A DNA stretch of 64,000 nucleotides from Apostichopus japonicus (lineage: Eukaryota; Echinodermata; Holothuroidea; Aspidochirotida; Stichopodidae): the NCBI RefSeq assembly GCF_037975245.1, contig NC_092576.1, positions 25,433,611-25,497,610 on the forward strand, read 5' to 3'. The number at the start of each line of letters is the position of its first letter. Positions within the stretch are counted from its first letter, which is position 1. The notes beneath the pieces were generated by a model, which had not been told where the DNA came from, made no database searches, and saw nothing but the letters and a program-made list of their open reading frames with translations. Positions 11,850 through 54,623 of this stretch are shown one piece after another. The position numbers and the translations under genes are program-made.

Positions 11850-13500
11850 GTTAATCATGATACCTTTTTGGTTCCTTGCTTTAGCAAAAGGAACCCTTGT
11901 AGTCAACTTGGCGTGTGTGTGTCTGTGACACTTGCTTGGGTACACTGCAACTCAACAAGTACAAGTTGAACTTGACTCAAACTTAGTGCATAGATCCGCC
12001 ACAATGAGAAGGTGTGCCCTATTGGTTTTGGTGCCTGTAAAGGTCACCAAAGGTCAGATAGGGGCCAAAAACCAAATTTATAAAAAAAAACAATAACTCC
12101 TACTGATAAGGTCTGGCATTCTTGATATTTTGGGACTAGTTGTGAATGGGTTAATAAGGGATTATTTCTAAACATAACGGTTATGTGATCCAAGGTCAAC
12201 GAAGGTCAATTAGGGGTCAAAAACTAGGTTTTTTGAAATAACTTGGGAACTATATTGGGATCCAATAGTCGACCCGCATCTGGGTGACCTACTAGTTTCT
12301 TGGGTTATTTGAATTTTTGTTGCCATATTCAGATCTCAAATGGTCTTCCGATCAAAATTTTCCATGGGTTTACCCCTGTGCGACCTTCGTGTGTGAAGTT
12401 ATCAGAGGTCAAAGTTTTGTTTTGTTAATAGTACAGTTAGGATGGTCGTACAGACTTGTCATGTTGCTTGTGTGAAAAAGAATGTCAAACTACATCTGGC
12501 CATGGGGTCAAAAGGTCAAATCTTGGGAAAACATGCTTATCTTGGAATATACGGGGCAAAGAAAAAAGTGTGTCAATATGTTGATATATGATAGAGCTAT
12601 GTGTGCTCTATAGAAACAACCATTTCGCGCTTCGATCGGACACCCGGTTCTCAAGTTATGAGGGGGGGGGTGGGGGGCAAAGGTTGGTTTTGATATCTTT
12701 TTAGAAATACTCTGTGCGTGTACACTAGAGCACAAACATTGTTTTAGGACAGAGTGCAGGCGCTTAGCCAGGAATTTACCGAGGAGGGGGCGAAACTCAA
12801 AATCTAAGCATAGCGCCACCATAGGTTGGCGCGAAGTGCCTAAGAAAATTTTGGCTGAAAATGCCTCCCAGATCGCTGGAAATGGCACTTCCCGGAGGTG
12901 CGGCTCCCCCTTCGCCGCCTCCCCCCCCCCCCTATTGGCTACGCGCATTACATAGGGCACATCATCGAAAGGAACAATTTTGATAAAAAGAACGTTAGGT
13001 CATTCAAGGTCGCTCATGGGCAAAAAAACTGCCCATTTATACTAATTTTTGCAACAACTTCCATTGACGAAGTGTAACATGACTGATATATTGGAACAAG
13101 TTGTGAATGAAGTAGGGGCTGATTCTCTAAAATAACCGTTATGTGATCCAATGTCACCAAAGGTCAATTCTTGGTCAAAATGTGTGTATTTTTAGCAATA
13201 ACTTCAGAAACTCCCACTGACAGGGTACTTTGGGACTAGTTGTAAATGGGGTAAGGGATCATTTCCAAACATAACCATCATGTTCCAGCTATTAACATTC
13301 AGGACAGAGTGCATATCCCTCTTAAGTCGGACACCTGGTTCTCAACAGGTTCTCAAAAGGAACAACGGTTGATTTGTGATATTTTTGAGAATATAATTGT
13401 GTGTACATCCAAATACCAATTTTAGGACAGTTCTGCTCCCTTGTAAATATAGGCTTATAAGCAAGGAACCGTAGTGCCCTTGGGCTCTTGTAATAAAACC
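11850..13500. mobile_element. Repeat-like element with palindromic left end
   Basis: The left part holds a hairpin in which GGTTCCTTGCTTTAGC is followed by GCAAAAGGAACC (11868-11896), and the right part ends with AAGCAAGGAACC (13460-13471), a third relative of the same word. In between, blocks built on AAGGTCA, GTTATGTGATCCAA and ACTAGTTGTGAATG recur two or three times. This looks like a non-coding mobile or satellite-bearing element, but no target duplication was found. A smaller repeat is inserted at 12757-12947. Confidence 0.45.
12757..12947. mobile_element. Small GGCG-type element
   Basis: The ends read GCAGGCGCTTAGCCAGG on the left and TTGGCTACGCGC on the right, approximate inverted repeats. 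The interior contains the GCGCCACCATAGGTTGGCGCG block shared with the family at 5472, 6890 and 40500. It is non-coding. Confidence 0.55.
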
Positions 13501-13559
13501 TACACAACATCTACACTTTGTGGTCTCTAATGCTATATAGTTTAGCTCACACTATTAGC

Positions 13560-16500
13560 GAATAATAATAATAATAATATCACAATATTTATTTTCCCAA
13601 TATTTATATTAGATTATTCTTTCGTTTTACTTAGGTCAAATTCTTCCGGTATCTCTACAGGTAGGATTATATCAACACTCACCAGTTTTGGTCATAAACT
13701 AGACAGAACCCTCAGTCCTCACAGTATTAATAACGTTAAATTGAAATGAATTCTAGTGCTGTTTATGTTCAACAAAATCTACTATCGATATTTTGAAAGG
13801 ATTTAAGGTTGCGAAAGTTTCAGACTCTTAATGAATTCATTCACTTTGTGTCCAGATTTAATTGTAATAAGACTATCATGTAAAATAATGAATCCGAGCA
13901 CTGCAATGTTTAATGATGAAAGCGATTTAAATTGTAATCAAATAAAGTTTGATATTATTCATTAAAAAAGTAAATTTCAGAGAATCCTTGCTTGTTATTC
14001 CACCAATCACTCATAATGCATCAACCTTGATATTATTTAAAACACCTACTAGTGAAAATCAACATGAAAATCATGGGGATATAAAAATACAACATTCTGG
14101 GGATTTAATGCTGTCAGATATACACTGAGGGACCACATTGGAAATACTTCTGCTGGACAAACCATTCTGTGTTATCCCTACACCGTGTGAATTTTGTTGT
14201 ATTTTGTATGTTTGGTGTGAAATAAATCAGATCAAATCAAAATCAGAAATAACATACAAAGTACATTGAACAATCATCATGCCCCTCCCCTTCTCCATAA
14301 AAATATTCAAAAAAAGTTAACCCCAAACATAAAAGATGAAAACAACAAAAGCATAGCTTCAATGGGTAGAGATCAATATAAGATATTATATATGTTGATT
14401 TTATGTTCTAAAATACGAGGTTATAGAAACCCTACCAGCCTGCAATAGTCATAATAAGCAACATGAATCACTTAGAACAGCTTTAACAATGATGTCATCA
14501 TTTGACACATATGGTATCGTCTCTCTCTTTATTTTATCAACAGCGACGAAGACTGGCAACTGACCTACAATGCCTCGTAAGATCATAAGCCGAAGTAGCC
14601 GACAGTGTCTCTGCTCGGAGTTGATTGTCGAGTTAAACAAACCGCAAACTTTTCCTGGACAACATGAATCTCACAGAGGGTTATCTTTCCTTCGAGTCTG
14701 GCCATTCTTGGCATCTTCAAATTCTCTATAGTACAGAGAGTTAGGGGCGCAATCTTAGATAGGTTGTATTTTGGACCCTCATAATGGTTAGTTCTACGAG
14801 TCTCAAAGTAGCTGAAAGTAATAAGAACTTTTTCCTCGTGAAAATGACGTCAGATATATTCTGTAGATAAATTTGCGTTACAGTAAAACAATGAAAGACG
14901 TCAAAACTATGAATACTGTATGGAAACATGCTTAACGATACCCAGAGGGGATAAAAGTCCCTAATGGAATTTCGATATATTTTTTGTAATGTATGTATTT
15001 TGGATCCTCCTGCAAGCAGGAACTCGCGAAAAAGCCTCATTGGCTTATCAAAGCTGACCGAAGTCAGTCTCTTACATTCATATTTAAAGTCCAAAATTAT
15101 GAATTTTTAATTGTCAACAACTCTGTAACTGGACGACATACATTAATCTTGGAGTGACTCGTGCTCGTAAACTCGTGCTCGTGACTCGTATCGTGCTCGT
15201 AAACATAACCTGACACTTTGTGCAGGACTATATGGCCTTAATGCATCCGATTTCATTTGATTCCATAGTAAGTTGATTGAAAAAGATAACATAAGGAACA
15301 GTCTATTGGTAAAAACTGCAGATAGATCCTCGAATAATTTGACCTGTAGATATATGTTTAGTTAATATTAGATACATAAACTGTAAACAATTAATTGCAA
15401 TTTAATAACGGTTGAGTTTTAATTATTATTGTTTATGTGGTGAATGTAGTCAGTACTCTGAAATCATCTTCGTTTACACATTTCCCAAAATGTATCTTCT
15501 TTTGGTGTATGTGAGTTGTTTTCTATCTAAAGTTATCAGAAGAATATAACAATGAATGCCAACAGCCAAGTTGACTCGAAAATCAAGATCTTTGTATTAG
15601 AGGAATAATATTTTCAATAATGGTATATATTGTAAATGGAAAGGTAACAGTATACATAAGCTGAAATTTTACTGCACTTTCGAGTATTTGTAATTATTTT
15701 ACTAGTAAAGTGTTACCACCTGTACAAAACAAAGGGAAAACAAGGGAACAAGTATAAAAACATGGTGATTATAAATTACATGGTAAAGGTGTGCGCATAG
15801 GCACTTACAAGAATAGCAGAACGTTATCTTGCTTACAAAATTATAATGACTGATGGATTATGAGATTTTGGTTACGGTAACCTTTAAGTGATCAATCTTT
15901 ACTGCAACTTATCCACCTTTCGTAAGAGTCATTTTGATATAAATATCCATGTTCTTTAAACACCATTTAGATTTAGTCGTATGTAAGGTTTAAATTACTC
16001 TCTTTCCTAAATATGGTAAATGGTCAAAATTATTGCCATTCTTTGTACAGCTTTAAGGAGAATATGTCGTACCATCTGTCCTATAGCATTGTAATTACGT
16101 CATCTATCGTGGCATTTCTCAATATTTTGGAATATGTTTGAAACTTAGAGAGAGAGATATAGAGAAAGAAGGTCTTTTGGAACCTTACTTTTGGAACCTT
16201 TAGAACTTTAAAGAAATGTCATTATCTTCAAATGTTCAGATGACTTGTTAATATATGACAGTATGATATCAATTATTACAATAAAGCAATTGTGAGTTGT
16301 ACATAGCTTTCCACTTGGCAATTGTTATTGTGTAACCTTCAGAGTATGTGACCTTGTATGATGTTTCTCCTGTAACAAGGAATTACCGTCGAATGTAATT
16401 GTTACATTGTTAATTCATCATACAATTGTCATCATACAATCATACAAATTGTTAATTCATCATACAGGTGACTCTGACCATGACGGCCGTGTTGGTCCTG

Positions 16501-17601
16501 ATATGCATAAAATGAAGAAGTACAGTTAACCGGGTAATAGTATATTTTACGACTGTGATATTTATTTGTGTATATACAACCATTTTTGTTCATATTTTTT
16601 CTTAGGAAAAACAACGGCGACACACGGACAATTCTGGTAGTTAAATGACGAATTTAAAGTTTGGTGTTTTTGTTATTAAAACCTGCATTTTACGGTTAAC
16701 TGACAAGGAAGTAAATCACTACACAGATAAAAGTAAAAGATCAACTTTACAATGTTCGTTTACAATTTAACTGCATGTTTGCCACTTCAGAGGCTAGGCC
16801 TGATTTAGGTATAAGTGCATACGCATACAGGCTACAGCCAAGTTAATTACTGGACTGATTAAAGTCAGATTTTAAGTAATGTAAGAAAAGTTTACTTGCT
16901 GGTTGATTATCATGCAGTTATGGCATACTAAGATTAATCTATTTTTAAACAATTTGTTTTGATTTCTTTGTCATGGATTGACTGAAACTGACATGATTAA
17001 AACTCGTTTAATAAAAATCGTAAAGTTTAAAGCAATACAAGTCTCTGGGTTTTCCTATCATCACTGGTCCGATGTCATCCTCAGACTTGATCAAGTCTTT
17101 GTCCAAGTAACATTTTAAGCTCAACTGAATTATTATTTGTCATTTGAGGTTACTATTCATTGTTGGAATTGTAACCCAAGAAGTGTTGAATCTAGCAATA
17201 CATTATCTCCCCTCCCCCCCCCAAAAAAAATCCTCACACAAAAACATTAAATGTGTTTACTTTAGTCTACCATCTTACGATGTGAATGAAGTAGGAACCA
17301 AATACATGCATACCATCCCCATCGCTGCTTTCACATTTCTACTTGGGAACTAGAAAGGAGAATCTTTGACCCAGTAAGTAAAGAAAGATTTAAAGCTGAG
17401 GTAAATTATTCATGTACCAGTGACTGTAATTGTGTATTCATACTGATACCATCCCAAAGGTTGAAAATTATCATATTAAAATAATATTTTGAACCAAAAA
17501 GACTGTTTAAGTTTACATTTATTACATCACTCCTGTTTGCTTAAGATTGCTTCTGGAGCAAAACAAATCTCAACTTCAAATATTATCATTTCGACAAACA
17601 G
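13560..17601. other. AT-rich stretch, no firm gene
   Basis: No exon is supported. It has a (AAT)n tract at 13560-13580, a tandem CGTGCTCGTAAACT-like block at 15159-15205 and an AT-rich background. A 117-codon minus-strand ORF at 14741-15094 has no recognisable domain and no splice context, and a 33-nt splice-bounded segment at 14544-14576 is too short to call. Confidence 0.35.
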
Positions 17602-17774
17602 TACATAGGAATGCAAAACATACCTGGATACAAAGAATATGTTCTTCTTTCATCTGTCAAATGTGAATTTTCTTCGGCAACAAAACCCATTGAAATCAAG
17701 CTGGTATTAGGATTGAAACAGAGCCCAACTGCAACAGAATCAAATCTTACGCCAACATCCAGAGCCTATCAAAG
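17602..17774 (+). CDS. Candidate exon of unrecognised plus-strand gene
   Basis: It is bounded by ACAAACAG on the left and AAAG|GTACGT on the right. Phase 0 is open across all 173 nt (57 codons plus 2 bases) and reads YIGMQNIPGYKEYV...SSVKCEF...KLVLGLKQ..., ending TSRAYQR. Phase-0 entry fits the phase-0 exit of the 11401-11448 exon, so all three may belong to one gene, although exons between them could be missing. The family is not recognised. The Val/Leu/Cys alternation suggests a beta-strand region, which is inference. Confidence 0.45.
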
Positions 17775-18029
17775 GTACGTACATACAGCACTATAAGGAA
17801 CTAGACCTATTGTTCAAATTCCATTACCTCACCGGAGGAACCTAAAACCCTACACGTTACCGGTTGAAACAAACTAAACCGTATCCAATATCAAACCTTT
17901 CTCACAGATAGTGCTGGTAACTATTACATAACATAGCAGGACTCCCAGTTCTCTGCTTATAGATATTCTCATAACTGTGACAAACTAAAATACCAACCAA
18001 ACACCAAAGAATCATGACCACTGTGTGCA

Positions 18030-18705
18030 TATCATAGGCTGACATTACAATGTTCTGCTGTACAATGCCACTTGTTATTACAGACAGCACATCTACAGGC
18101 TGACATTACAATGTTCTGCTGTACAATGCCACTTGTTATAACAGACAGCACATCTACAGGCTGACATCATTACAATGTTCTGCTGTACAATGCCACTTGT
18201 TATAACAGACAGCACATACACAGGCTGACATTACAATGTTCTGCTGTACAATGTCACTTGTTATAACAGACAGCACATCTACAGGCTGACATCATTACAA
18301 TGTTTTGATGTACAATGTCACTTGTTATAACAGACAGCACATCTACAGGCTGACATCATTACAATGTTCTGCTGTATAATGCCACTTGTTATAACAGACA
18401 GCACATCTACAGGCTGACATCATTACAATGTTCTGCTGTACAATGTCACTTGTTCTAACACACAGCACATCTACAGGCTGACATCATTACAATGTTCTGC
18501 TGTACAATGTCACTTGTTATAACATACAGCACATCTACAGGCTGACATTATTACAATGTTCTGATGTACAATGCCACTTGTTATAACATACAGCACACCT
18601 ACAGGCTGACATCCTTACAATGTTCTGATGTACAATGTCACTTGTTATAACAGACAGCACATCTACAGGCTGACATCATTACAATGTTCTGATGTACAAT
18701 GCCGC
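18030..18705. repeat. ~63-bp minisatellite
   Basis: About 11 tandem units of 60-66 bp each contain GCTGACAT, TTACAATGTTCTG and CACTTGTTATAACA. It lies about 250 bp after the splice donor of the 17602-17774 candidate exon. Units differ by single bases and an optional CAT insertion. Confidence 0.9.
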
Positions 18706-18712
18706 TTTATAG

Positions 18713-18821
18713 ACACCAATCAAATGGTCCTTTAGTGTTGCCACTTTCGAAGTATTACCCAGAATGTCACCTGCATTATACCAAGTCATTGAGGACATTA
18801 TGCAGTAATAAGATCTCTTAA
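18713..18821 (+). CDS. Possible last exon of the unknown plus-strand gene
   Basis: Directly after the minisatellite, a weak TTTATAG acceptor precedes a segment open in the phase needed by the 17774 donor. It reads HQSNGPLVLPLSKYYPEC...LRTLCSNKIS and then TAA at 18819-18821. Only phase agreement and openness over 35 codons support it. No family is recognised, and it may equally be chance. Confidence 0.2.
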
Positions 18822-19721
18822 CGCAGGAACATGGCATATTGCTCAAGGTGAGCAGGGTAAAGTGATGTTTGCAAACCTGACGGGATTATTCAACTTTTCT
18901 AGCATATTTTGGCAGCAATAAAGGAGACCTTAAAAGTAAAGCCAGTAAAGCCAATGGTTCCCATCCTTTTAAATCAAATTCAAGACTTATTTTTTTTAAG
19001 ACAAAAACATGCTTTATGGTTCACAACAAATCCTACCAATGAAGGCTACCTGTTGTAAACCTAACAATTGTAACTCTCACAAAGTGTTTGCTAACCCATG
19101 CCATTTAAATTACAAATGTAACGGATTGTTACCACTTACACGAGAGTATGCATACACAATTTTCCTCTCAGGATAAAGATATTATTTTCGTTTTTAAATG
19201 GAACCTTTTCCAATTAGTTATGAAAAAATTAAACTGCTCAATGTTTCTCACTTTTCTAGACTAAACATCATTATTAAGGATCCAGAAAAGACAACACCTG
19301 ACATTCCATGAGTAAGCTAAACAAAATGGTCAACTTAGTTCATTTACACAGGATTTATACCTCAAAAATGCATAAAACCTTCACCACCTTCTCAGTTTCA
19401 TCTGCACCTCTAGGAAAAATAATCCTCCAGACTTTATGGATTATTGCAGAGAAAGGTTATTGCAGAGAACTAAAACACAAAACAAGACTCCAGACTTGAT
19501 CTTTATCTGCTGTCTTGCTTGCTTCCTTCCTTCCTGCCCTTCCTTGATTGAGGATGAGCTTCCTAAATCCATCATCAGCTAGATCTCCATCTTCTTTCCA
19601 TCGTTATCATCATTTCATCCCTGTTTAGGAGAGCATCTCCTGTCACCGCTAATCCCTTCTTTTACCATCGAGGTCAACTCCTTCATCCTTTTAGCCATTG
19701 TTTTCATTTTCTTGACAATTC
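18822..19721 (-). other. 3' flank / probable 3' UTR of POLR3B
   Basis: The sequence follows the POLR3B stop codon in its transcription direction. It is AT-rich, without repeats or a recognised exon. I could not single out a polyadenylation signal with confidence. Confidence 0.4.
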
Positions 19722-49859
<30,138 letters not shown>

Positions 49860-50189
49860 CTGCAAAGGTAAAAAAAAACCAGAAATGTCAGGCTTCATGA
49901 AAACATATCACCCCGAAAGGAATTGACAGATATTTTCAATAAATATTTTTATATAAACACTAGCCATAAATCTTTGACAGAGAACATTTGATACAAAGGA
50001 GCTGATTAAACTGGTTAAATCACCAAGTGCCCTTGACCGGCCAATCTGGACACATTGCGTCTGGTACAGAACACAGAACCAAACTCAATGAGATCCTCAC
50101 AGAAAACACACCCATAACAAAAACATCTCCGTCACTTTCCCCTCCCCTCAAATTCCTACAGACCCACCTAATCTCATTAACCCATCTAA

Positions 50190-50815
50190 TGGAGTGTCAC
50201 AATACCCACGGCCGCTTGACACCAATGACCCTCATGTAGTGTCACAATACCCACAGCCACTTGACACCAATGACCCTCATGTAGTGTCACAATACCCACA
50301 GCCACTTAACACCAATGGCCCTCATGTAGTGTCACAATACCCACAGCCGCTTGACACCAATGACCCTCATGTAGTGTCACAATACCCACGGCCGCTTGAC
50401 ACCAATGACCCTCATGTAGTGTCACAATACCCAAAGCCACTTAACACCAATGACCCTCATGTAGTGTCACAATACCCACGGCCAATTAACATCAATGACC
50501 CAAATGTAGTGTCACAATACCCACGGCCACTTGACACCAATGACCCTCATGTAGTGTCACAATACCCACAGCCACTTAACACCAATGACCCTCATGTAGT
50601 CTCACAATACCCACAGCCACTTAACACCAAGGGCCCTCATGTAGTGTCACAATACCCACGGCCACATAACACCAATGACCCTCATGTAGTGTCACAATAC
50701 CCACGGCCACTTAACACCAATGACCCTCATGTAGTGTCACAATACCCACGGCCACTTAACATCAATAACCCTCATGTACCTGTAGTGTCACAATACCCAC
50801 AGCCCCCTAACGCCA
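50190..50815. repeat. 45-bp minisatellite, open in frame
   Basis: About 14 units of GTGTCACAATACCCACGGCC, ACTTGACACCAATGACCC and TCATGTA. Because 45 is a multiple of three, the plus strand is open for 227 codons (VVSQYPRPLDTNDPH repeats). The array lies upstream of POLR3B exon a, on the other strand, and shows no splice or start context, so I treat it as non-coding. Confidence 0.88.
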
Positions 50816-50819
50816 ATGA

Positions 50820-52745
50820 CCCTCGTCGAATAAGCCGCGATCGGGAAACGACGTTTAAACGAATGAAAATATACTAAATGCCATATATATCGCAAAAACA
50901 CAAAATCGCTTATAACTCGAAAACGGAAGGAGATATCGACTTTTGTCGGCTGTTTAGAGATTTTCTAAACCGAATTTTGATGCGCTCTATCCACCTGTGT
51001 CATTTATGAGCTTCTCTGACGTAAGCTGCAGTACGTAATTTCGCTATACTGTACCAGTTCCGCGAAATTTATTTACTGTACGCAATAAGCATCGTTCTTT
51101 CACAACGAATATTCAATGGTGTGTTCCACACGCTTCACAGATATTGTTTTATGTTGTTAATTTCCAATTCTACTTTAAAATTACCTTTTTCGAACGATGC
51201 ATTGAACGCCTTATCAAACATTCCCGATTAGTAAAACTAAGGAAGGATATTCAAATATATATATGAGTTTATGAGCTGTTCCACTTGAAAAACGATGATG
51301 AAACCGAAAAACAAAACATTTACTTCTCATGTAACGCATCCCGGGAGACTCATAAAAACATCCCCTTCCCATTAAATTAAATTTACATGCCGTCGGGCCA
51401 GTTGAAAGCCCTCCCCAGTAATGTTTGATCAGCTCTCCAATATACAATACTCAATATACAATACTCAAATAAGCAATGAAAATCATATATTCATTTTCCA
51501 CAGAAATCTACCCAACGTGGCCCCAAGTCACTGCTTTATTTTCTTAGTAGTCATGGAAACAATTGTTTGCAACTCTCTTGCTGGCCAGGTGTTTTCAAGT
51601 TTTATTAATAGCACGACTTTTGATTGGTTCATTCAAGATAAACTTTCTATCACTGCTGGATTGTTCTACTTATATATTATATGAATGAATATTTGGTTTT
51701 CAATTAACTAAGTAACAGATAACATCCATTCCATTACGAACAGTAGGGGTAAAATAATGTTTGCTTCTAGAGGCAGCCAACCATGAAGGTTCTGCAGTGC
51801 TAAACCCCCCACGAAGATAAATACTATGCTAATTAACATATGGTAGGCGTGAATTTGACAAAGCCAAGTTTATGATTGGACTAAGCCTTTCAAAAAAGTT
51901 TGGTGGTGGGGATATCCAGGGTAGGGAATGCACATGTAAGCAGCATACTACAGGTATAGGTGGCCCAGACCCAGGCTGCAACCTTTATTACCAGGGCAGT
52001 CCATCTGCATTCGCGGGCAACTTACAGTAACGGGTTAGGGGGAAAATAACAGTTCTTTTTTTTTTTTTGCGTGCATTGAAGTCGGGGGAGATTTTTTGGA
52101 CGGAATGCGCTCTCAGAAAAGTTTGAAAGTGAGTGCGGTTCTGTAGTAAACGGTACTGTAGTACGTCAAGTAACACAGGAATTTATTGGGAATAAAGATC
52201 TCTTTGATATCCAGCTACGCCTGTTTCATTGTTGATATTTTTTTTTTCTTGTTTTTCTGACACTGCGTTCCTTGGTGACTTAACTTAGACTTATCCTAGT
52301 TTAATACTAGCCTATAACTTAAGAGTCATAGAATGTGCTTGTTACGATCGACCAAGACTAGTTTTTATTATCCTAGCCAAATCATTTTTCAAACACCTAG
52401 TACAGAACTTACTCCGTCTTATAAACAATCAAACTTTTGCAACGTTTGTAATATTCCGCGGCAACTTCTGGTAGAGTCTGAAAACGGCTGTAGTTACACT
52501 AAGGATTCAACGCAAGTCACAACCTTGATATGTCTAGAATTGCCTTTGCGGTTTTTGATCGCGATAACTTTCGTGAAAATTTCGTTGAAACTTCGTTGAC
52601 AACCGTGCCCGCAGTAGTCTAAATCTTGTCAACGAAATTATTCGTTTTTAACCGATTTTCAACTTTTCTTATCGACTTTTAACTTTTGTTATCGATCGTT
52701 GATTTTTTTTCAACGGGAGTTAAGCAAAATCAGTACTGTAAATGG
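50820..52745. mobile_element. Tigger-like element, truncated inverted copy
   Basis: This is the reverse complement of 44653 to ~46635, ending with AACGGGAGTTAAGC...CAGTACTG at 52745 followed by TA. Its inner end is abrupt at the edge of the 45-bp array. Short indels separate the two copies, so they are old enough to have diverged a little. Confidence 0.85.
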
Positions 52746-52844
52746 CATTCTGAAGGATACATTGGGACACCAAAGTATCATCACTTTAATACTAGGTCTT
52801 GGTGCTAGAGAATCAGTAATTGCCATAGATGTTATATTACAAAC

Positions 52845-54380
52845 AAAGGGTACCCTAAATGACTCAGGGTACCCTCCAAGTTGAAGTAATGACTCGGGGT
52901 ACCCTCCAAGTTGAAGTAATGACTCAGGGTACCCTCCAAGTTACAGCAATAACTAAGGGTACCCGCCAAGTTATAGTAATGACAAAGGGTACCCTCCAAG
53001 TTGAAGTTATGACTAAGGGTACCCTCCAAGATATAGTAATGACTAAGGGTACCCTCCAAGTTGAAGTAATGACTCAGGGTACCCTCCAAGTTATAGCACA
53101 AACTAAGGGTACCCTCCAAGTTAAAGTAATGACTAAGGGTACCCTCCAAGTTAAAGTTATGACTAAGGGTACCCTCCAAGTTGAAGTAATGACAAAGGGT
53201 ACCTTCCAAGATATAGTAACGACTAAGGGTACCCTCCAAGTTGATTTAATGACTAAGGGTACCCTCCAAGATATAGAGATGACTAAGGGTACCCTCCAAG
53301 TTAAAGTAATGACTTAGGGTACCCTCCAAGTTAAAGTTATGACTAAGGGTACCCTCCAAGTTGAAGTAATGACAAAGGGTACCTTCCAAGATATAGTAAC
53401 GACTAAGGGTACCCTCCAAGTTAAAGTAATGACTTAGGGTACCCTCCAATATATAGTAATGACTAAGGGTACCCTCCAAGTTGAAGTAATGACTCAGGTA
53501 CCCTCCAAGTTATAGCAATGACTAAGGGTACCCGCCAAGTTATAGCAATGACAAAGGGTACCCTCCAAGTTGAAGTAATGACTCAGGGTACCCTCCAAGT
53601 TGAAGTAATGACTAAGGGTACCCTCCAAAGTTGAAGTAATGACTCAGGGTACCCTCCAAGTTATAGCACAAACTAAGGGTACCCTCCAAGTTAAAGTAAT
53701 GACTAAGGGTGCCCTCCAAGTTAAAGTTATGACTAAGGGTACCCTCCAAGTTGAAGTAATGACAAAGGGTACTTTCCAAGATATAGTAACGACTAAGGGT
53801 ACCTTCCAAGTTGATTTAATGACTAAGGGTACCTCCAAGATATAGAGATGACTAAGGGTACCCTCCAAGTTAAAGTAATGACTTAGGGTACCCTCCAAGT
53901 TAAAGTTATGACTAAGGGTACCCTCCAAGTTGAAGTAATGACAAAGGGTACCTTCCAAGATATAGTAACGACTAAGGGTACCCTCCAAGTTAAAGTAATG
54001 ACTTAGGGTACCCTCCAATATATAGTAATGACTAAGGGTACCCTCCAAGTTGAAGTAATGACTCAGGGTACCCTCCAAGTTATAGTAATGACTAAGGGTA
54101 CCCTCCAAGTTGAAGTTATGACTCAGGGTACCCTCCAAGTTAAAGTAATAACTAAGGGTACCCTCCAAGTTGAAGTAATAACTAAGGGTACCCTCCAAGT
54201 TGAAGTAATGACTAAGGGTACCCTCCAAGTAAAAGTAATGACTAAGGGTACCCTTCAAGTTGAAGTAATGACAAAGGGTACCCTCCAAGTTAGTTATGAC
54301 TAAGGGTACCCTTCAAGATAAAGTTATGACTAAGGGTACCCTCCAAGTTGAAGTAATGACTCAGGGTACCCTCCAAGTTG
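52845..54380. repeat. 30-bp KpnI-rich array abutting the SNRPC donor
   Basis: About 51 units of GGGTACCCTCCAAGTTGAAG plus TAATGACTAA. Variants at the last positions recur in blocks (for example 53060-53480 and 53640-54060), indicating larger duplications. Each unit has GGTACC. It is open in several frames on both strands (30 is a multiple of three), giving spurious ORFs. It starts 6 nt past the donor of the SNRPC exon 54387-54623. Confidence 0.93.
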
Positions 54381-54386
54381 ACTTAC

Positions 54387-54623
54387 TTGGTCCTGGTGGT
54401 CCTCCTGGTCTCATCATCATAGGACCAGGGTTCATCATTCCTGGTCGGGGTGGTCCGTCTGGTCCTCCCATGACTGGCTGGAATCCCGGTGGCCTGGTCT
54501 GTGCAGCGTAATTCTGAGGTGGTGGAACCCTTGCCCCTGCGGGTGCAGGGGCTCCAGGAGGAGCTTTCTGTTGTTGACCGGTGAACAGATTACTATGAAT
54601 CTTACCAGCCTGGAATGCAGCGG
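54387..54623 (-). CDS. SNRPC: SNRPC exon, Gly/Pro/Met-rich tail
   Basis: It spans 237 nt, with acceptor GGCTGTAG... read as CTGTAG and donor CCAA|GTAAGT. After completing a Thr codon it reads AAFQAGKIHSNLF, then RVPPPQNYAAQTRPPGFQ, then GPPRPGMMNPGPMMMRPGG. The AAFQ.GKI opening and GPPRPGMM repeats are those of U1C. Confidence 0.9.

Noticed and set aside
14544-14576. 33-nt segment between CAACAG and GTAAGA as a micro-exon of the plus-strand gene
   Set aside because: It is phase-compatible but too short to distinguish from chance, and the reading RRRLATDLQCL matches nothing known to me.
14741-15094. 117-codon minus-strand ORF
   Set aside because: No recognisable domain, no splice or start context, and an AT-rich neighbourhood; an ORF of this length is expected by chance in 64 kb read in six frames.
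16990-17115. Minus-strand reading with an acidic DLIKSEDDIGP-like phrase as a coding exon
   Set aside because: No acceptor/donor pair in phase with anything else; it may be part of an interspersed repeat, but I found no second copy here.
52859-54303. ORFs of 70-214 codons in the 30-bp array on both strands
   Set aside because: They exist only because the unit length is a multiple of three and stop-free; several overlapping frames are equally open.
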